This document shows, piece by piece, positions 34,543 to 47,273 of a DNA stretch of 64,000 nt. The notes below the pieces were generated by a model. The model had not been told where the DNA came from. It ran no database searches and was given only the letters and a program-made list of their open reading frames with translations. The stretch covers positions 50,980,174-51,044,173 of the forward strand of contig OW121740.1 in the NCBI GenBank assembly GCA_933228675.1, in the 5' to 3' direction. The stretch comes from Stomorhina lunata. Taxonomy: Eukaryota > Arthropoda > Insecta > Diptera > Rhiniidae. A program made the position numbers and the translations under genes. The number at the start of each line of letters is the position of its first letter. Positions within the stretch are counted from its first letter, which is position 1.

Positions 34543-36269
34543 TAATTTGATTAGATGAATTTACTTACATTTGTATACTTATGCATTCATAGAAGTTTTT
34601 ATAGTTTATTGAGGGGGCCATTAGGTCTACACCATTTTTGTAATGCTAAATTGGCTCCCTGTGGAGTTTACGACTCAACATATTGTTCTCGATTTACCTA
34701 TCAGGTTAAAGAGTGGATTAGTCTCTTTCATCTATAGGCCACGCTGACATTGTGGATAAAATTAAATATATACCTAATAACGTTTTACTGTGAACTTCTC
34801 TGGACGCGCAAGTTGTTATGAAAATAGGCTTTTAGAGATATACATGGGCGTATGGAAGTAAAACAAGGAAATTTGGGTCTTCTTCCTGCTCTTAGGAAAG
34901 AAAATTTCTTTCAAACTTCTATAGACCGAAATGATAGCCATTTAAAGGGCGATCTAATGGCTAAGATATCATAGAATATGCGATAGAGATATTAGACGCC
35001 ATAAAATGTCTTTTTACACTCTTGGTATCCCGAATCACAAACTTCTCCACTCAATTTCAATTCTTTTTGGGAACTGTGGTCTCAGGTTGCGCGCAAGATG
35101 GCTTAATCATAAAAGTAATGACCAATGTCAGTGTTGTAATTATCCTAAGTAGTTGACCTTTAGCACATAAAAGTGTCTCACGATCCTTTTTTAATCATTG
35201 GTAGTCAAGAAATTCTTTTTTACCCCTTGTAGATGCCAACCATAGATTTTTAAGCTGAAAATTTGTAAATATTTTTTTTTTTAAATAAATCTAAAGCAAA
35301 ACCTCGATTTAATGTTTTGTAAGTCAGATCATACTGGTCTCCAAATAAATAAGAACTAGTCTCCTTCTATACGTCACAATGAGTGCAAAAGCGTCTCATT
35401 GTCACGTTCAGCCTAATCGCGTGCAGAGAATAACATGCACTTAATCTTAGATGGCACTTGAAGGAAGCTAGTGACATGCCAATAGATTAAAGTACATTTG
35501 GAATTTGTAAAGTAATCCCAAGCCTTGCTTACTCGTCAGATCTGTTGTTGTTGTAACAGCTCTAACATTTAAAATTTAAACATTTTGGAGGTTTAGTTCA
35601 AGAAATTGTGCTACTTTTACTGAAGAAGTAGGGTTGACTATACAGTTAAATATTTGGGGTATCGTAAAGATGCTGATGTTTAATTTGTTGGTTCATTATC
35701 AGTAATAGGCTTTATAAACTAGGCTTTATAAACTAAACTTAAAATCGTCAAATATATGTTGCTCAACGCTACCAAGTACGAGGCTCGATCTAAAGAATCA
35801 TGTTCATATATTTGTGAGCTATCCTTATACATGCGAAGATATTTCCCTACATGACATGAGGAATTCTCCAACTGTGTGATGTTAAAGTTTGAATGATCTC
35901 TGACATTCCAAAAGGGATGGTTTTATGATGAAAGAGCTATTAGTCAGTTTAAGCTTTATAGCTTAAAACATTTTTTTCTTAAAACGATGAAAATGCCAAC
36001 AAAAAATATTTTTTGCCGTTTTTGTAATTACAACGGAAAAATAGTTTTGCGCCATTTTCCAAAGGGTTGTTTTGCAGCCGATTTTCAATAAACTGGTAAG
36101 ATTTACAACGCTGTCGATCATTTCTTCGGTCTGGTAACTCGGCGTTATTTTTGCAAACATTTGCAAGTATTGGCAGCACTGCGAGTCGGCGTTTTTTCTT
36201 CCACAGACGCGATTGTCACAATTTTTGGTTAATTTCGTGCAAAAAATTGTTTAATTAAATAATAAAGCT
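34543..36269. other. Intergenic, no gene seen; Aos1 promoter at right end
   Basis: AT-rich, stop-rich in all frames. Minus-strand open frames at 35963-36179 match nothing known. The last ~60 bp before 36270 should be Aos1 5' UTR. No repeat of the families described elsewhere in this window was recognised. Confidence 0.55.
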
Positions 36270-37358
36270 ATGGGTGAACAAATGGAAGTTGATACAACAA
36301 AAGAGAATGGAGCTGGAGAAGTGGAACTTACGGAGACTGAAAATGAATTGTATGATCGGCAGATACGTTTGTGGGGCCTCGAATCTCAAAAGCGTCTACG
36401 TACAGCCAAGGTTCTGATCTCTGGCTTGAGCGGCATTGGTGCAGAAGTAACAAAAAATATAATTTTGTCGGGTGTTAATTCGGTAAAGTTGAATGACGAT
36501 AAAATAGTGACCGAAGAAGATTTCTGCTCACAATTTCTTGTACCCCGTTCAAGTTTGGGCTTAAACCGTGCGGAGGCTTCCATTGAACGAGCCAAAGTTC
36601 TGAATCCAATGGTGGAAATCTCAGCCGACACAGAGCCGCTGACAAAAAAAGATGTGTCCTTTTTCTCAGAGTTCGATGTAGTTGTGGTTATAGGAGCCGA
36701 TAATGCTGAACTAAAACGCATTGACAATATTTGTCGAGAAAAGGATATAAAATTCTTTGCCGGTGATGTATGGGGAACATTTGGCTTCTGTTTTGCTGAT
36801 CTGCAACAACACAAATTTGTGGAGTAAGCTAATATAACAAAAAAAAAAAAAAAAGAATTTATACTAATAATTTAATTTTTTAGAGATACCGTCAAACATA
36901 AAGTAATTTCTAAACCTCATGAAAAAACCAAAACTGAGTTGGTCACCACAACAGTTCAACGAGAATTGTCCTTCCCTGCTTACGAAGAGGTTCTTAAATT
37001 CGACCTTAATAATTCAACATTCCAAAAGAAATTGAAGCGCACTGGACCAGGATTTATTCTGCTGCGCATATTACAAAAGTTTCGCGAAAAACATTATCGC
37101 GATCCCAGCTATAAGTCAAGAGAAAATGATAAGAAGGAATTGGAAAAAATACGCAATGAAATTGCTAAAGATTTGGTTCCTAGTGAATATTTTGAACATG
37201 TTTTCAGCCAAATCTCACCGGCTGCTGCCGTAGTTGGTGGGGTTTTGTCGCAAGAGATTATTAAGGTAGTTACTAAGAAAGAAGCCCCTAACTGTAACGT
37301 ATTTCTTTTTGACCCTGAAACATGCTGCGGTTTCATAGAAACAATTGGAACAAATTAA
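36270..37358 (+). CDS. Aos1: SUMO-activating enzyme subunit 1
   Basis: Two coding exons, 36270-36823 and 36884-37358 (GA|GTAAGC; TTTTTAG|A), 342 aa, the usual length for SAE1/Aos1 (~337-350). It partners Uba2 to form the nuclear E1 that adenylates SUMO. Visible motifs: DRQIRLWG at 29-36, nucleotide-fold glycines GLSGIGAEVTKNI (52-64), the SSLGLNRAEAS and FDVVVVIGADNAEL crossover segments, and the C-terminal SPAAAVVGGVLSQEIIKVV helix that packs in the adenylation domain. Like all Aos1 subunits it lacks the catalytic-cysteine domain. Intron of 60 bp with a poly-A run. AATAAA at 37447-37452; its 3' end converges on the proteasome gene. Confidence 0.96.
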
Positions 37359-37623
37359 TATAAATATTTTTTAACTTAACAATGAATTTCATAACTATTT
37401 TATTTTACCTTTATACCGATAATTAAAACACAAGTATTTTCTTTGAAATAAAAAATGTATATTTTTTGAAAAAACACACAAACCACATTTGAAATGTTTA
37501 AATACAATTAAATAAAGTAGTATTTTGTTTTTGTATTCTAATAAGATGTTCTTGTTTTCCAATCCTGCTGATCTTTTCATACTTCGTTCTTTCAAGCTAT
37601 TTCGTTTACGTCTTGTGTTATAT

Positions 37624-39731
37624 CTAAGGTATATTGACCAAATAGTCTTTAACTGTGGCAGGATCTAAACGCTTGAAGCCATTGCGGTCACAAATGCCAA
37701 CTTCTATGTTGTCGGACGTCATTTTTCCTTCAAATCCTTCCTTAAGGGTTAGAATGGCGGTATGTACGGCATCGTCTAATTCCAAATCTTCGCTATAACT
37801 GTTAAAATATATTTATAGTTAAAAGTTGTTATTGAAATTAAGTTTACAAGTTATACCGTTTTTCCAGGAATGTTTTGCCATTTACAGCATTTTTACCCAT
37901 AGCTGTAGCTTTCCAGGCAAAGTACGATCCTGATGGATCACACTGGAACAGATAAGGGCGATCATTATCCCAACCACAGATAAGTAATGAAACTCCAAAT
38001 GGTCTGACACCACTGAAAAAAAAGAAATATATGTTTGTATGTGAATTTCTTGATAGAAATGCGTTTTACAATTCACTATTTTATCGGCTCCTGCGCGATA
38101 ATGAGACTAGAATACTAAAAAATAAGCATTTGTGGGTATAAATCATGTCTTATTTATCATGCTACAATTTGTTGAACTGAATATCATGTAATGTTAATAG
38201 ACCGGGTCATATTTGATGCTAGTTTCTTCCTCTTGAATAAATATGAAGCAATGCTAAACTTTAAGCAACATTTATAATCATTGGCAAAGCCGAATTCTGG
38301 CAATAATTTTTGGCCTGCGGAACTTTTTTTTTTAACAATACAATTTACATTGCCATATTTTAGGATGTTTTCTGCTCAAAAACGTCAATTAAAAGTTTGA
38401 ATGTTTCACTACCTAAATTCACATTAAGTCGTTGCCATGGTGGACGAAGTACTGGCGCTTCTGACAATAATATCGGAGCTACAAGAACATAAAGTCACCT
38501 TAAAGAACTGTACTTATTATGTAGAAATTAGGGATTGGGTTAATAGATTTAAATTTTGTTTTACTCTTTATTAAATATGTTTTTAAGATCTGTTCATGAA
38601 CGTTTGTAGTCTTATGCTGTTTTTTAGTATCTTAAAAAATTGAGCATTAAAACCATTTTCAATTTCAAACCTGGCGAAATAATCCCTTAATGTCTTTATG
38701 TTTAATGATATTAATTAGCTTTTAAAACCTACATTCACTATAAAAACCTGATTTACGTTGGTAAACCTTACATCGAAAAAACCTAGCATAAAATATAGTT
38801 TTGTCGAAATAGTCTCTTAATGTGTTAATGTTGAAAGAAGCTTGATAACTCCCACATTTACCCCTATCGCGAATATCATCTCCCAAGGAAATGGTGTTTC
38901 CAAAACTTTTTCTTATATGTTTTACAGTGTAAAAAAGTTTTGGGAACACGATTCAAATGGTAGATAATATGTGTGATAGGGGTGAATATAAACTTTTCTA
39001 CAATCGGTACATAAATGACAGAAATATAATGCTTTATATATTCGAATGTCAAAGGTCTTTAACTTTAAAATCAAAAGCTTCTAGTCCTTAAAAAAATATT
39101 TTAAATGCAATCCCTCCCAGAGAAAAGTCGGTGATATGTATGTATTTGATCTAGACTTGTTCCAAAATTGGATACTTACCCGCTTTGGGTATATTCCTGC
39201 ATTAAAGTTGCTACACGTTGAACTAATTGAGCCACCGGTATAGGTTCCTTGTACGTTAGGAAATAGTTTTGGGCAAGTTTACGAGCTTGCTTCACCAAGA
39301 GGCGATAATCAGGACCCATACCTGAATAGACCATACCAATGTGACCGGATATCATTTCAACACGATGTACACTGTGTTCTTCATACAAAACCGATTTGTG
39401 CTTATTTTCTGTAGCAATTACAACACCATTGGAAGCTGTAAAACAATAGACCAGGATACTTTAAGCAATGAAAAACAGCTTTGATAATCTTGCAACATAC
39501 CCATAATACCAACAGATGGAGCACCGGCCGACACAGCAGCTAAGGCATATTCCAATTGTACAAGTTTTCCCGAAGGACTGCAAGAAAATAAATTAATACA
39601 TTTCAAAATAAATGTAAAGTCATTCTGTAGGTTATGTATATAGCGGCAAATTAGGGTTTATAGAAATTTGTTTCAACAATAATATATCACCTGAAAGTTG
39701 TTAATGAAAAACTGTAGCGTTCCGAAGCCAT
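37624..39731 (-). CDS. Prosalpha2: 20S proteasome subunit alpha-2
   Basis: Five coding exons with matching phases: 39691-39731, 39501-39577, 39180-39435, 37857-38012, 37624-37798; 234 aa, exactly the length usual for PSMA2. It is a structural outer-ring subunit of the 20S proteasome. Visible: [14 protein letters not shown]-terminus, the alpha-subunit signature [53 protein letters not shown], the [14 protein letters not shown] segment and [14 protein letters not shown] near the C-terminus. As expected for an alpha subunit there is no N-terminal catalytic Thr. Intron 3 (38013-39179, 1167 bp) is the only long one and contains nothing recognisable. Minus-strand AATAAA at 37399-37404 falls inside the Aos1 3' region, so the convergent transcripts probably overlap. 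Confidence 0.97.
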
Positions 39732-40464
39732 TTTAAAGAAGCTTTATTTTGAATAAGAATTTCCTCGAGAATATTTAAAATGCGATTGCCAATAAATCGC
39801 AAAATGTTTTTTTTGCTAACAAGAAGTAAACTAAAAAAATGACACAGCAAAGCTGCAAAATGTCAAACTGACTGGGTTAGAGCTGCCGTATCAAAATAAA
39901 AAAATATTTTTCTTAAGAAATACCAGATTGTTAGAAAATACTAACAGTAGTGTCTAACTGAATAAGAACATTAAGAAAATATAGGATTTAATTGTACAAA
40001 AGTAAATATTGGATAATATTAAAAATATTTTCTGATTTTTGGCATTAGTTGGTATTAATAGCGCTGTATAGGTAAAAATAAGAGCGTTTGTTTACAGTTT
40101 TGATATGCATTGTTAAGGTTAAACTTTACAAATGTTCGAAAATGCTTAACATTTTAAAATAAGTGCGCCATGTGATATTTTTACTACAGAAAAAGCTACA
40201 ATGCATCAAAAACATGAAGGGCTTTTGCGGTAGGGCTAATGTAAGTGATGCTAACGTGCGTAATTGATTTTAACGACTTTGTTGCTCTTGAAATGGTCTC
40301 TCACTTAAAAAGCCTACCAAATTTTGGAAATGATCAAAATAGACCGACACATAGAGGAAACCTTCGGCATCAATCACCGAAAATCATTTAAAAAAGGTTT
40401 ACCTACTCAAAAAAAAAAAAAACACGATATTTCGGTGCCACATAGAATAATCTGTATACAATAA
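39732..40464. other. Intergenic, no gene seen
   Basis: Upstream region of the proteasome gene. AT-rich with no supported open frame and no recognised repeat until the LINE relic begins at about 40465. Confidence 0.6.
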
Positions 40465-41330
40465 TCAGTTGGCTGCTAAACCAGTCTCACCTAGGCAGCA
40501 AAGGAAGAAGATCAAACCAGAAACTGGAAACAGCTTTTCGAAGAAACAAGTAACATAAGAGAAGAAAACTACCACCAGAACAAACACAGCATATGGTTTA
40601 TAACCCAACAGCTGACCTGATCTGCCGTAATCGAAGCAACAATAAACAAATTGTAGCATAGCAGGAATAATGGCATCCGGGCCTGCTGACTTGTACGGTA
40701 AGAACGTACTCACGACCCACTTAATTTTGTTTGAAGTGACTACCTCGTCAATCAGATTGTTTGGTATTGAGTCCAATCGCTCCATAGATGGCTCTTGAAA
40801 AATCGGATCTGGATTCCGGTTACCGGGGAAGTGAATGTCAAAAAGAAGTCCGAGTGGAGTCCGAGTGGGAGTCCTAAAGGACTCCCAATTTGTTTTTCTG
40901 GGATTCCTACAGGGGTCCGGTTTGACTTTCTTAAAATTAAGAGAAAAGGAGACCAAGCAGTGGTCCGAGAAGGAACACTTTTCAATAAGATTATTTTTTG
41001 CGTTTGTCAGTGTGATGTCTAATACTTCCTCCCTATATTTTGTCCTAAAAGTGGGTGCGTTACCCCTATTGCAGATCCTAAGATGGTTATTAGTAATAAA
41101 ATCAAAACTGACTCATCGCGCTCGTTGATGTTACTACTACCCCATTGGTAGTGATAGGCGTTGGCGTCACAGCCCATGATGAATGTGTTACGTTTCATGG
41201 ACTCTACCAACAATCTCACATCGCTACTCGGAGGGTTCTCTGCCTCGTATGGGTAGTAGGCTGAAGTCACAGTGCCTGAGGCTTCACTAGCTAAAACGGT
41301 TAGATCCCCACAAATAGTTTTCGTAAACTT
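40465..41330 (-). pseudogene. LINE relic: endonuclease and start of RT, minus strand
   Basis: Read on the minus strand: APE-type endonuclease with 'TSAYYPYEAENPP', 'IMGCDANAYHYQWGSSNIN' (catalytic Asp/Asn) and, after a frameshift, 'FSDHCLVSFSL' (SDH motif); then the RT entry segment 'FLPYKSAGPDAIIPAMLQ'. Order and motifs fit Jockey/I-like non-LTR elements. Frameshifted, truncated before the RT catalytic core. Confidence 0.8.
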
Positions 41331-42059
41331 TAGAGAAACATTTGATACATCAATCTGACCAACTTACGATAATCTGACCACGGACGACACAATCTAATAT
41401 CAATTCTCACAGGCTACAGCATTATAGGATCGCACGCTAGGAGACTTAAAACAATCTTCGAAAATTAACCTGAAGAAAACCGTAGACGAGGGCATCCGAC
41501 CAGGCCACTTAAGAAAGTTAGTAAAGGTCAAAGAGCTTGAAAAAAGGTATTTCTTAAGATCTGGATAAGTAAGCACATAAACAAACCTTATTTGATTTAG
41601 AGCCATCTTTTTATAACTGTAGCCCATGATCGGAGATATTTGTACCTTCAGAAATGTTCTTAGAAATATATCAGTCCAAAAAGTTCTCTCAAGAAGGTGT
41701 AGGTAGACCTAATGGCACCTGTAATAATTGTTGCAGGGGATCTGTGAACTTTAACAAAAGAATTTCGCAGATTAGCCCTGCAGAGAGCAGGCCAACAGAC
41801 AAGAGCATCATACATTAGTAGACTTGATGACCATCTCGAAAATCGAGACAGTACTAGCAGAAGTCAGACCTCTTGTATTATCTAAGGTTTTTTTATGAGT
41901 AGAGTGTAATCGAGGTCCTATGCTCCACTGGGAGTCAAGGATGACAGAAGAAGAGTGTAATTGATGGTTTAACAACCTAGATTGGGCGTCACCAAAAAAG
42001 GGTAACACCAAGTCAAGTAATTTTAAACAGAACATCCGATTCAGTTTCCTCTACACTCC
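41331..42059. other. Old repeat debris, including a LINE 3'-end motif
   Basis: No gene. The segment 'tatgctccactgggagtcaa' at ~41920 recurs at ~42724, ~44579 and ~46015, each time near the end of a LINE relic, so it marks a LINE 3' coding end. Confidence 0.5.
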
Positions 42060-42760
42060 GAATTTCGCAACCCCCATTTACCTAGCATTCATAGACTTTA
42101 TGAAGGCATTCGACAGTGTCAATAGAAGCTATATGTGGAGAATTTTAGAAAATCGTAATATGCCAACGAAAACTCTGAACTTAATTCGGACAATGTATGT
42201 GGATTTTAAATGTCGAGTCCTACACAAATTGTAACCTATACTTTTATCATAACGCGCATGGTTCTGAATGGTAGACACGGTATCCAATGAACACCCTTTA
42301 AACAACTCGAGGACTTGGAAAATATTGATGACGTATGTCTTCTGAACCAAAGCTTAGGTTACCTTTAAGAAAATACTAACGTTAACACTGTTGAATCTCC
42401 GGAAGTTGGGTTGGAAACCAATATTTCCGAAACAAAGATTATGCCTAGAGGCTATGACGCAAAACCGTCGACACACATCAATGTTCATAACATCAATGTT
42501 CATAAATGGCGGGGGATAGGCCAATCACTTTGAAGGACAAAAACCAACATTGTTCGACAAGCGCTTCGTTGGAATCCACGAAAATGCGGCCGTCTTCTTG
42601 GTACACCTGCTAGAACGTGGAGTAGGTCAGTTGAAGCAGAGTTGGAGGCAGCAAACTATTCTCGGAGTGACGTATGCCTAACATCTCGCAAGTAAATTTG
42701 ATACAAAAGGATGGTTGATGCCCTATGCTCCACTGGGAGTCAAGGGTAACAGAAGAAGAT
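42060..42760 (+). pseudogene. LINE relic: RT fragment
   Basis: Translation gives the RT palm segment 'FIDFMKAFDSVNRSYMWRIL' and 'LNLIRTMYVDFKCRVLH', an internal deletion, then the C-terminal 'TNI(V)RQALRWNP'-type text and the 'CSTGSQG' end. Same family as 43670-46050 but shorter. 42770-43669 has no recognisable content. Confidence 0.75.
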
Positions 42761-43836
42761 TTAGGACAGTCAAAAGTTCCGAATATTTCCTAGATATTTA
42801 AAATTTTTTCCAATTTAGGAAGAGTGAAATTTAGGAGTACTCATCCAGGAAATGAAAAAAACGTACAAAATTTATTTTAGTATTTTTTTTATTACCATTT
42901 TCTGATGGGCTAAACCCTTAAAAGTTTTATATCCAAAATACCAAATGATCTGAATAATTTTGCCAAAGTTTTCCAGCCAAATTTTTAAAGTTTTGAAAAC
43001 CTTCAAATATAGAAAATTTATTGCATTAATATCATAGAAAAATCAACTGGAACTTTCCCTGGGAATGTTTGTAATTGTAATCATACTTACCGTATGATTT
43101 GATTCCAGAATTGATACCACCAAAGCTACCATAAAGCCGATAAACGTTATTAAAAATGTATATAGAAGCAAAAGGTCCAGATTTGTAAATCACTCGAAGT
43201 CATTTGGGGAAAAATAATCAAATAATTTATATAAACCTGTCCAAGACCCATGACTAAATTGAGCCCTTTCACAGTAATTTAAATGTGGCCCTGGCAATGG
43301 AACAATATATTGATCGTATTCCATTATCAACATTTTTTTATAAAAAATAAAAAATAATTGAAAATAAATTTCTTTATGAAATGATGACTTAAAAGAAAAT
43401 TTTAGAAAATTATTAAACAAATTAAATTAAGGCAGTTCCAAATTTGAATACAGTTGAGTCCACTCCAAATTATTTTACAAATGTTTTATATTCTGATATA
43501 CCCACCATCAAATTGTTGGAAATTTATAAAGGTTCCTAAAACAACAAGTATGCTTTAGGGGAAACAATTTTGACACTAGCTTATAATGTTGATAACTTCG
43601 TTGTACTGAAATTGGTCCTCATATCTATAGCAGTTTAATAATTATTAGCTTGAGAAATGTAATAAATTCTTCACCCCCATTTACCTAGCGTTAATGGACT
43701 TTCGACGGTGTCAATAGGCCTTCGACAGTGTCAATAGGAGCTATCTATGGAGAATTTTAGAAAATCGGAACTTGCCAACGAAAATTCTGAACTTAATTCG
43801 GGCAATGTACATGGATTTTAGATATCGGGTCTTACA

Positions 43837-45062
43837 CAGAGACCGAATATTAATACTTTTAAAACAATATTTTCATATTTTAATCCATACAAAAACAATC
43901 ATGGAAGTTTAAAAAATAATAAAAATTCCAAAAGATTTTTAATTGTTCGAAAAATTTTGTATCGTTTTTCAATCCGATGAAAATAAAAAAATCATTTAAG
44001 ATAATTATCAGTTCAAAATAATTTTTATCTATTTTCATCCGATGAAAAAAAAATTTGATAGAAAATATTCAAATTTTATTTCCGTATTTGGTTTCATTCA
44101 TCATAATGTTCTTGCATAGATTAGGCAACACCAAAATTCTTGCGCCAGCTGCCGTAGCAGGGGGGTTTCTCGCATGATTACCCCTTGGAGTAATGTTGTT
44201 TCTTTCCATGCGTTAAACATCGTGAGTGCTAGGTCGATGGGTGATGAAGACACAAGCCACGTTTGTATAGCGAGACAGTCGATCCGAGACTGATGCCCGC
44301 TTGCAGCCGCAACAAACATGTTGAACAGACGCTGAATTTTCGTACTTTACCAAGTACAATTATCTAAGCCCCTTAGACCATATACGTTGGAATCGCTCTA
44401 AGATAACTCCCTTTTATATTAGCCCTGACCTAGAATCCCACACGGGTTGCTTACCGCATCTAAAACTAGGTTGCTCAGGTTTAAAGGATGTACCACGAGA
44501 AGGTTAGAGTGGGAATTGGATACAGTTTTTACCTGGTAGCTAGAGACGCCAGGCAATTGCTGCATCCTCCCAGGCCCTATGCTCCACTGGGAATCAAGGA
44601 TGACAGAAGAAGATTTGTCCTGGTATAAAAAGTCTTCAGGACGTTCAAATAACAATAAATTCAATTATTGTTTGCAAATTTTATGTTGAAATGGTTTTGC
44701 GAGTCAAAGAAACCACCAATAGTTCCATTAGGACTATTAGGTTTAACTTCGATGTCCTAAAACATTAAAATTAATTAAAAACATATTCATATGTACATTC
44801 ATTGTTGAAAATTTTAAAATTTCAAAAATATTTTATTTTTTTCAAAGTCAAAACAGAAGTTTAAAAATAAAACAATCAATAAAATATTTTTCTGTTCGGA
44901 TATCTATCGTTAAAGATATTTAAAATTTTCATCATGAGGGATATTTATATTTCAAACATAAATCCCTCATTTTTATTCATCGATCGAAATGAAAATAAAT
45001 TTTCATCGGCAATGATATTTATACTTGATTGATTTAAAAAATAAAACAATATTCGGTCTCTG
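43837..45062. mobile_element. hAT-type non-autonomous element, copy 2, TSD gtcttaca
   Basis: Ends CAGAGACCGA and TCGGTCTCTG, with an exact 8-bp duplication GTCTTACA at 43829-43836 and 45063-45070. Same family as 14777-16146 (shared terminal ~100 bp and the 'gaggg atatttat' interior). The core is ~700 bp; 44093-44617 is a later foreign fragment. No transposase. Confidence 0.92.
44093..44617 (-). mobile_element. RTE-type LINE 5'-region fragment inside hAT copy 2
   Basis: Reverse complement of the segment found at ~55700-56090 ('gccgtagcaggg', 'catgattaccccttgg', 'tttctttccatgc', 'gatgggtgatga' and 'aacatgttgaacag' pair with their inverses there). At 55700 this sequence leads directly into an RTE endonuclease, so it is probably 5' UTR or upstream coding sequence. 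It is absent from hAT copy 1. Confidence 0.7.
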
Positions 45063-45380
45063 GTCTTACATAAAGGTAAATTGTCAAATCCGTTCGTAGT
45101 TACTACTGGAGTAAGACAAGAATGTATCTTTTCACCTATACTTTTTATACTTGTCCATCGACTGTTCCATCACTGTTGAAACTCGTGCAGCTGGGCCGGA
45201 AATCAAAATTTCTAAGAAAAAGATTATGTGTGGAGGCTATGGCGCACTCACGTCAACACAAATCAATGTGGATAACGAGGTTATTGAATGTGTAGGTACC
45301 TTTAATTACCTTGGAAGTTTGGTATCTACAAAAGGTAGCGCTGACTAGGATATTGAATCGTATATTCTGGCATTCTCCGA

Positions 45381-45668
45381 ACCGTCGTGGTATAGTAGGT
45401 TAGTCATCCGCCTAGCATCCACGAGGTCCCAAGTTCGATTCCCGGCCAAACACTTTTGAAAAAATAAATTTCCAAAAAAGCGGTTAGCTGAGTTATGAGG
45501 TGAGTTATGAGGTGAACCGGTTATTGAGTATTAGGCTATGTAAAACTTCTCTAATGCATTTGCCGTTCGGAGACGGCGTTAAAACGTAGGTTCCTTTCAA
45601 TAAGTCTAAAAATAGAATCTGAGAGAAGTACTCCTTGTTCCAATTGGCATGTTGTCGGGGAATTATAT
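45381..45668 (+). mobile_element. tRNA-derived SINE, 9-bp TSD
   Basis: Nearly full-length copy: A box 'tggtatagtaggttag', B box 'aagttcgattcccggcc', middle part with a duplicated 'gagttatgaggtg', and 3' block minus 'cggatgcagctcattgt'. Exact duplication ATTCTCCGA at 45372-45380 and 45669-45677. Inserted into the LINE relic, same strand. Confidence 0.9.
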
Positions 45669-46379
45669 ATTCTCCGAGCTATTTGGAAATCTCGGCAAAT
45701 TGCAACAACAACTATGTTACGAATATATAACTCGAATATCAAGTCCATCTTGTACTACGGTTGCGAAACTTGGAAACGCACAAATGCCATCGATAAGCGC
45801 CTGAAAACCTTTTCAAACAAATTCTTGCGCCAAATCCTTAACCTTCGAAGGCCAAATACCAACATTGCTCGACAATCGCTTCGTTTGAATATACAAGGAA
45901 GAGGCTGTCGTGTTGGCGCACCTGCTAGAACATGGAGAAGGTGAATTGATTCTTGGAATGACGTATGCCTAACATCTCACAATAGAGTCCGATATAAAAG
46001 GACGGTTGAGGCCCTATGCTCCACTGGGAGTCGAGGATAACATAAGAAGAAGATGGTTTTCAATTGAGTGTGAAAAACCTGTGCACATATCAGGATCAGC
46101 TTTAATCGTTTCCGATGGAATACCGTCACCTATTAAAGCTTTTTTAGCTTGGCTCTTTCTTTTTTCTTATGCCAAAGTACTAAGGCGTTGAGTCTCTGTA
46201 CGAGCAGCGTCTTCCAACTAAAGTTCTTACTGCCCCCAAGGTGGGAAAAGCTTTTGGTCATTTGTCAAAAGGGTAAAGATGTATGCTAGTTCTACAATTC
46301 ACACTCTTTTAAGGGATGACCAACCATTAACAAATTCATACTAGCCCGAAAGCAATCGTTGATCGTCGAAGTCGTATCA

Positions 46380-46930
46380 TCGACTGCGACAGTTGGTACT
46401 ATATTATAGAAGGTTGCTAATGTAACGCCAATACCGAAAATGCAATTTGTTCTGCACTTTCCAAAAGGATGGAAGTATGTTTAATTATGACCTTCTATGT
46501 CAAACTTCCAATCCTATATATTCCTTTTTATATGATAACAACATTTGCCATTTATATTCATTCAAACATGTTGGAGATTGATTCTACTAGTATGAGGCAA
46601 AACAAGAATTATATGCTAATCTCCGACCTAACTTAAATCTTCAATTGGGGTCGTGGGAATGCGCAAGTCGCATGTTGCTTCATCTGTAATTATAAGTGGT
46701 ACAAATGTTGAGGAATCAGAAACGCTTGAAGTTCTAGGCATGAAAATTCAGTGCGATGTCCGTTGGAATGAACATATTTTTCAAGTGTCGAAAGAAGCAT
46801 TTGAGCGTCTCGGCTTTTTTAGGCGGTGTTAGACATATTTCACTCCAATTAATCTTACTATTTATGCCATCTAGTTAGGGATACAACTCTCACATGTGAT
46901 TAACAGGTGCGGATAGGCTGAAGGTGGGAA
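46380..46930 (+). pseudogene. Jockey-like RT relic
   Basis: Multi-frame translation with the RT C-terminal region 'LEVLGMKIQCDVRWNEHIF', 'VSKEAFERLGFFRRC' and a decayed 'TPINLTIYAI', diagnostic of Jockey-like LINEs in flies. Several stops. 46931-47273 holds the FAR 3' flank and nothing else recognised. Confidence 0.7.
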
Positions 46931-47273
46931 CGAGTAATTAACAGACTGCAACACTTACATAACCTTATGTCCAGAACATCCAATTGAAACCAAAAACATG
47001 CTGGTAATCATTCATCTATAGCGCTCGCCGTGATGGCCACTCTAATATACAATAATGAAATTAGAGTGTATTTAACGAAATGTTAGTGTATTTATATACC
47101 TAATGGGTCATTATTTTGAGAATTATAGTGGGCTTAAAAAGTTGAGATTGAAAATCGAAAAAAAATGTTTTTATTAAATTTTATTCAAAAATTCTTAAAT
47201 CTAGTCTTTAAAAAATAAACAAAATACGAGAATAAATTGTAAATAAACAATATAACCAATTCGATCCCTCGAC

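Larger units (their letters stand above)
43670..46050 (+). pseudogene. LINE relic interrupted by a hAT and a SINE
   Basis: Plus-strand RT remnants: 'DSVNRSYLWRILENRNLP...RVLH' before 43836; 'HKGKLSNPFVVTTGVRQEC' after 45070 (RT motif with G-V-R-Q); 'GTFNYLGSLVSTKGSAD' and, after the SINE, 'SKSILYYGCETWKRTNAIDK', 'RRPNTNIARQSLRLN' and the terminal CSTGSRG. The catalytic YADD block is lost. Removing hAT copy 2 and the SINE restores continuity of the aligned text, which dates both as later insertions. Confidence 0.85.

Noticed and set aside
35963..36179. Zn-finger-like open frames upstream of Aos1
   Set aside because: A few Cys/His in short frames without THAP or C2H2 spacing; not supportable.
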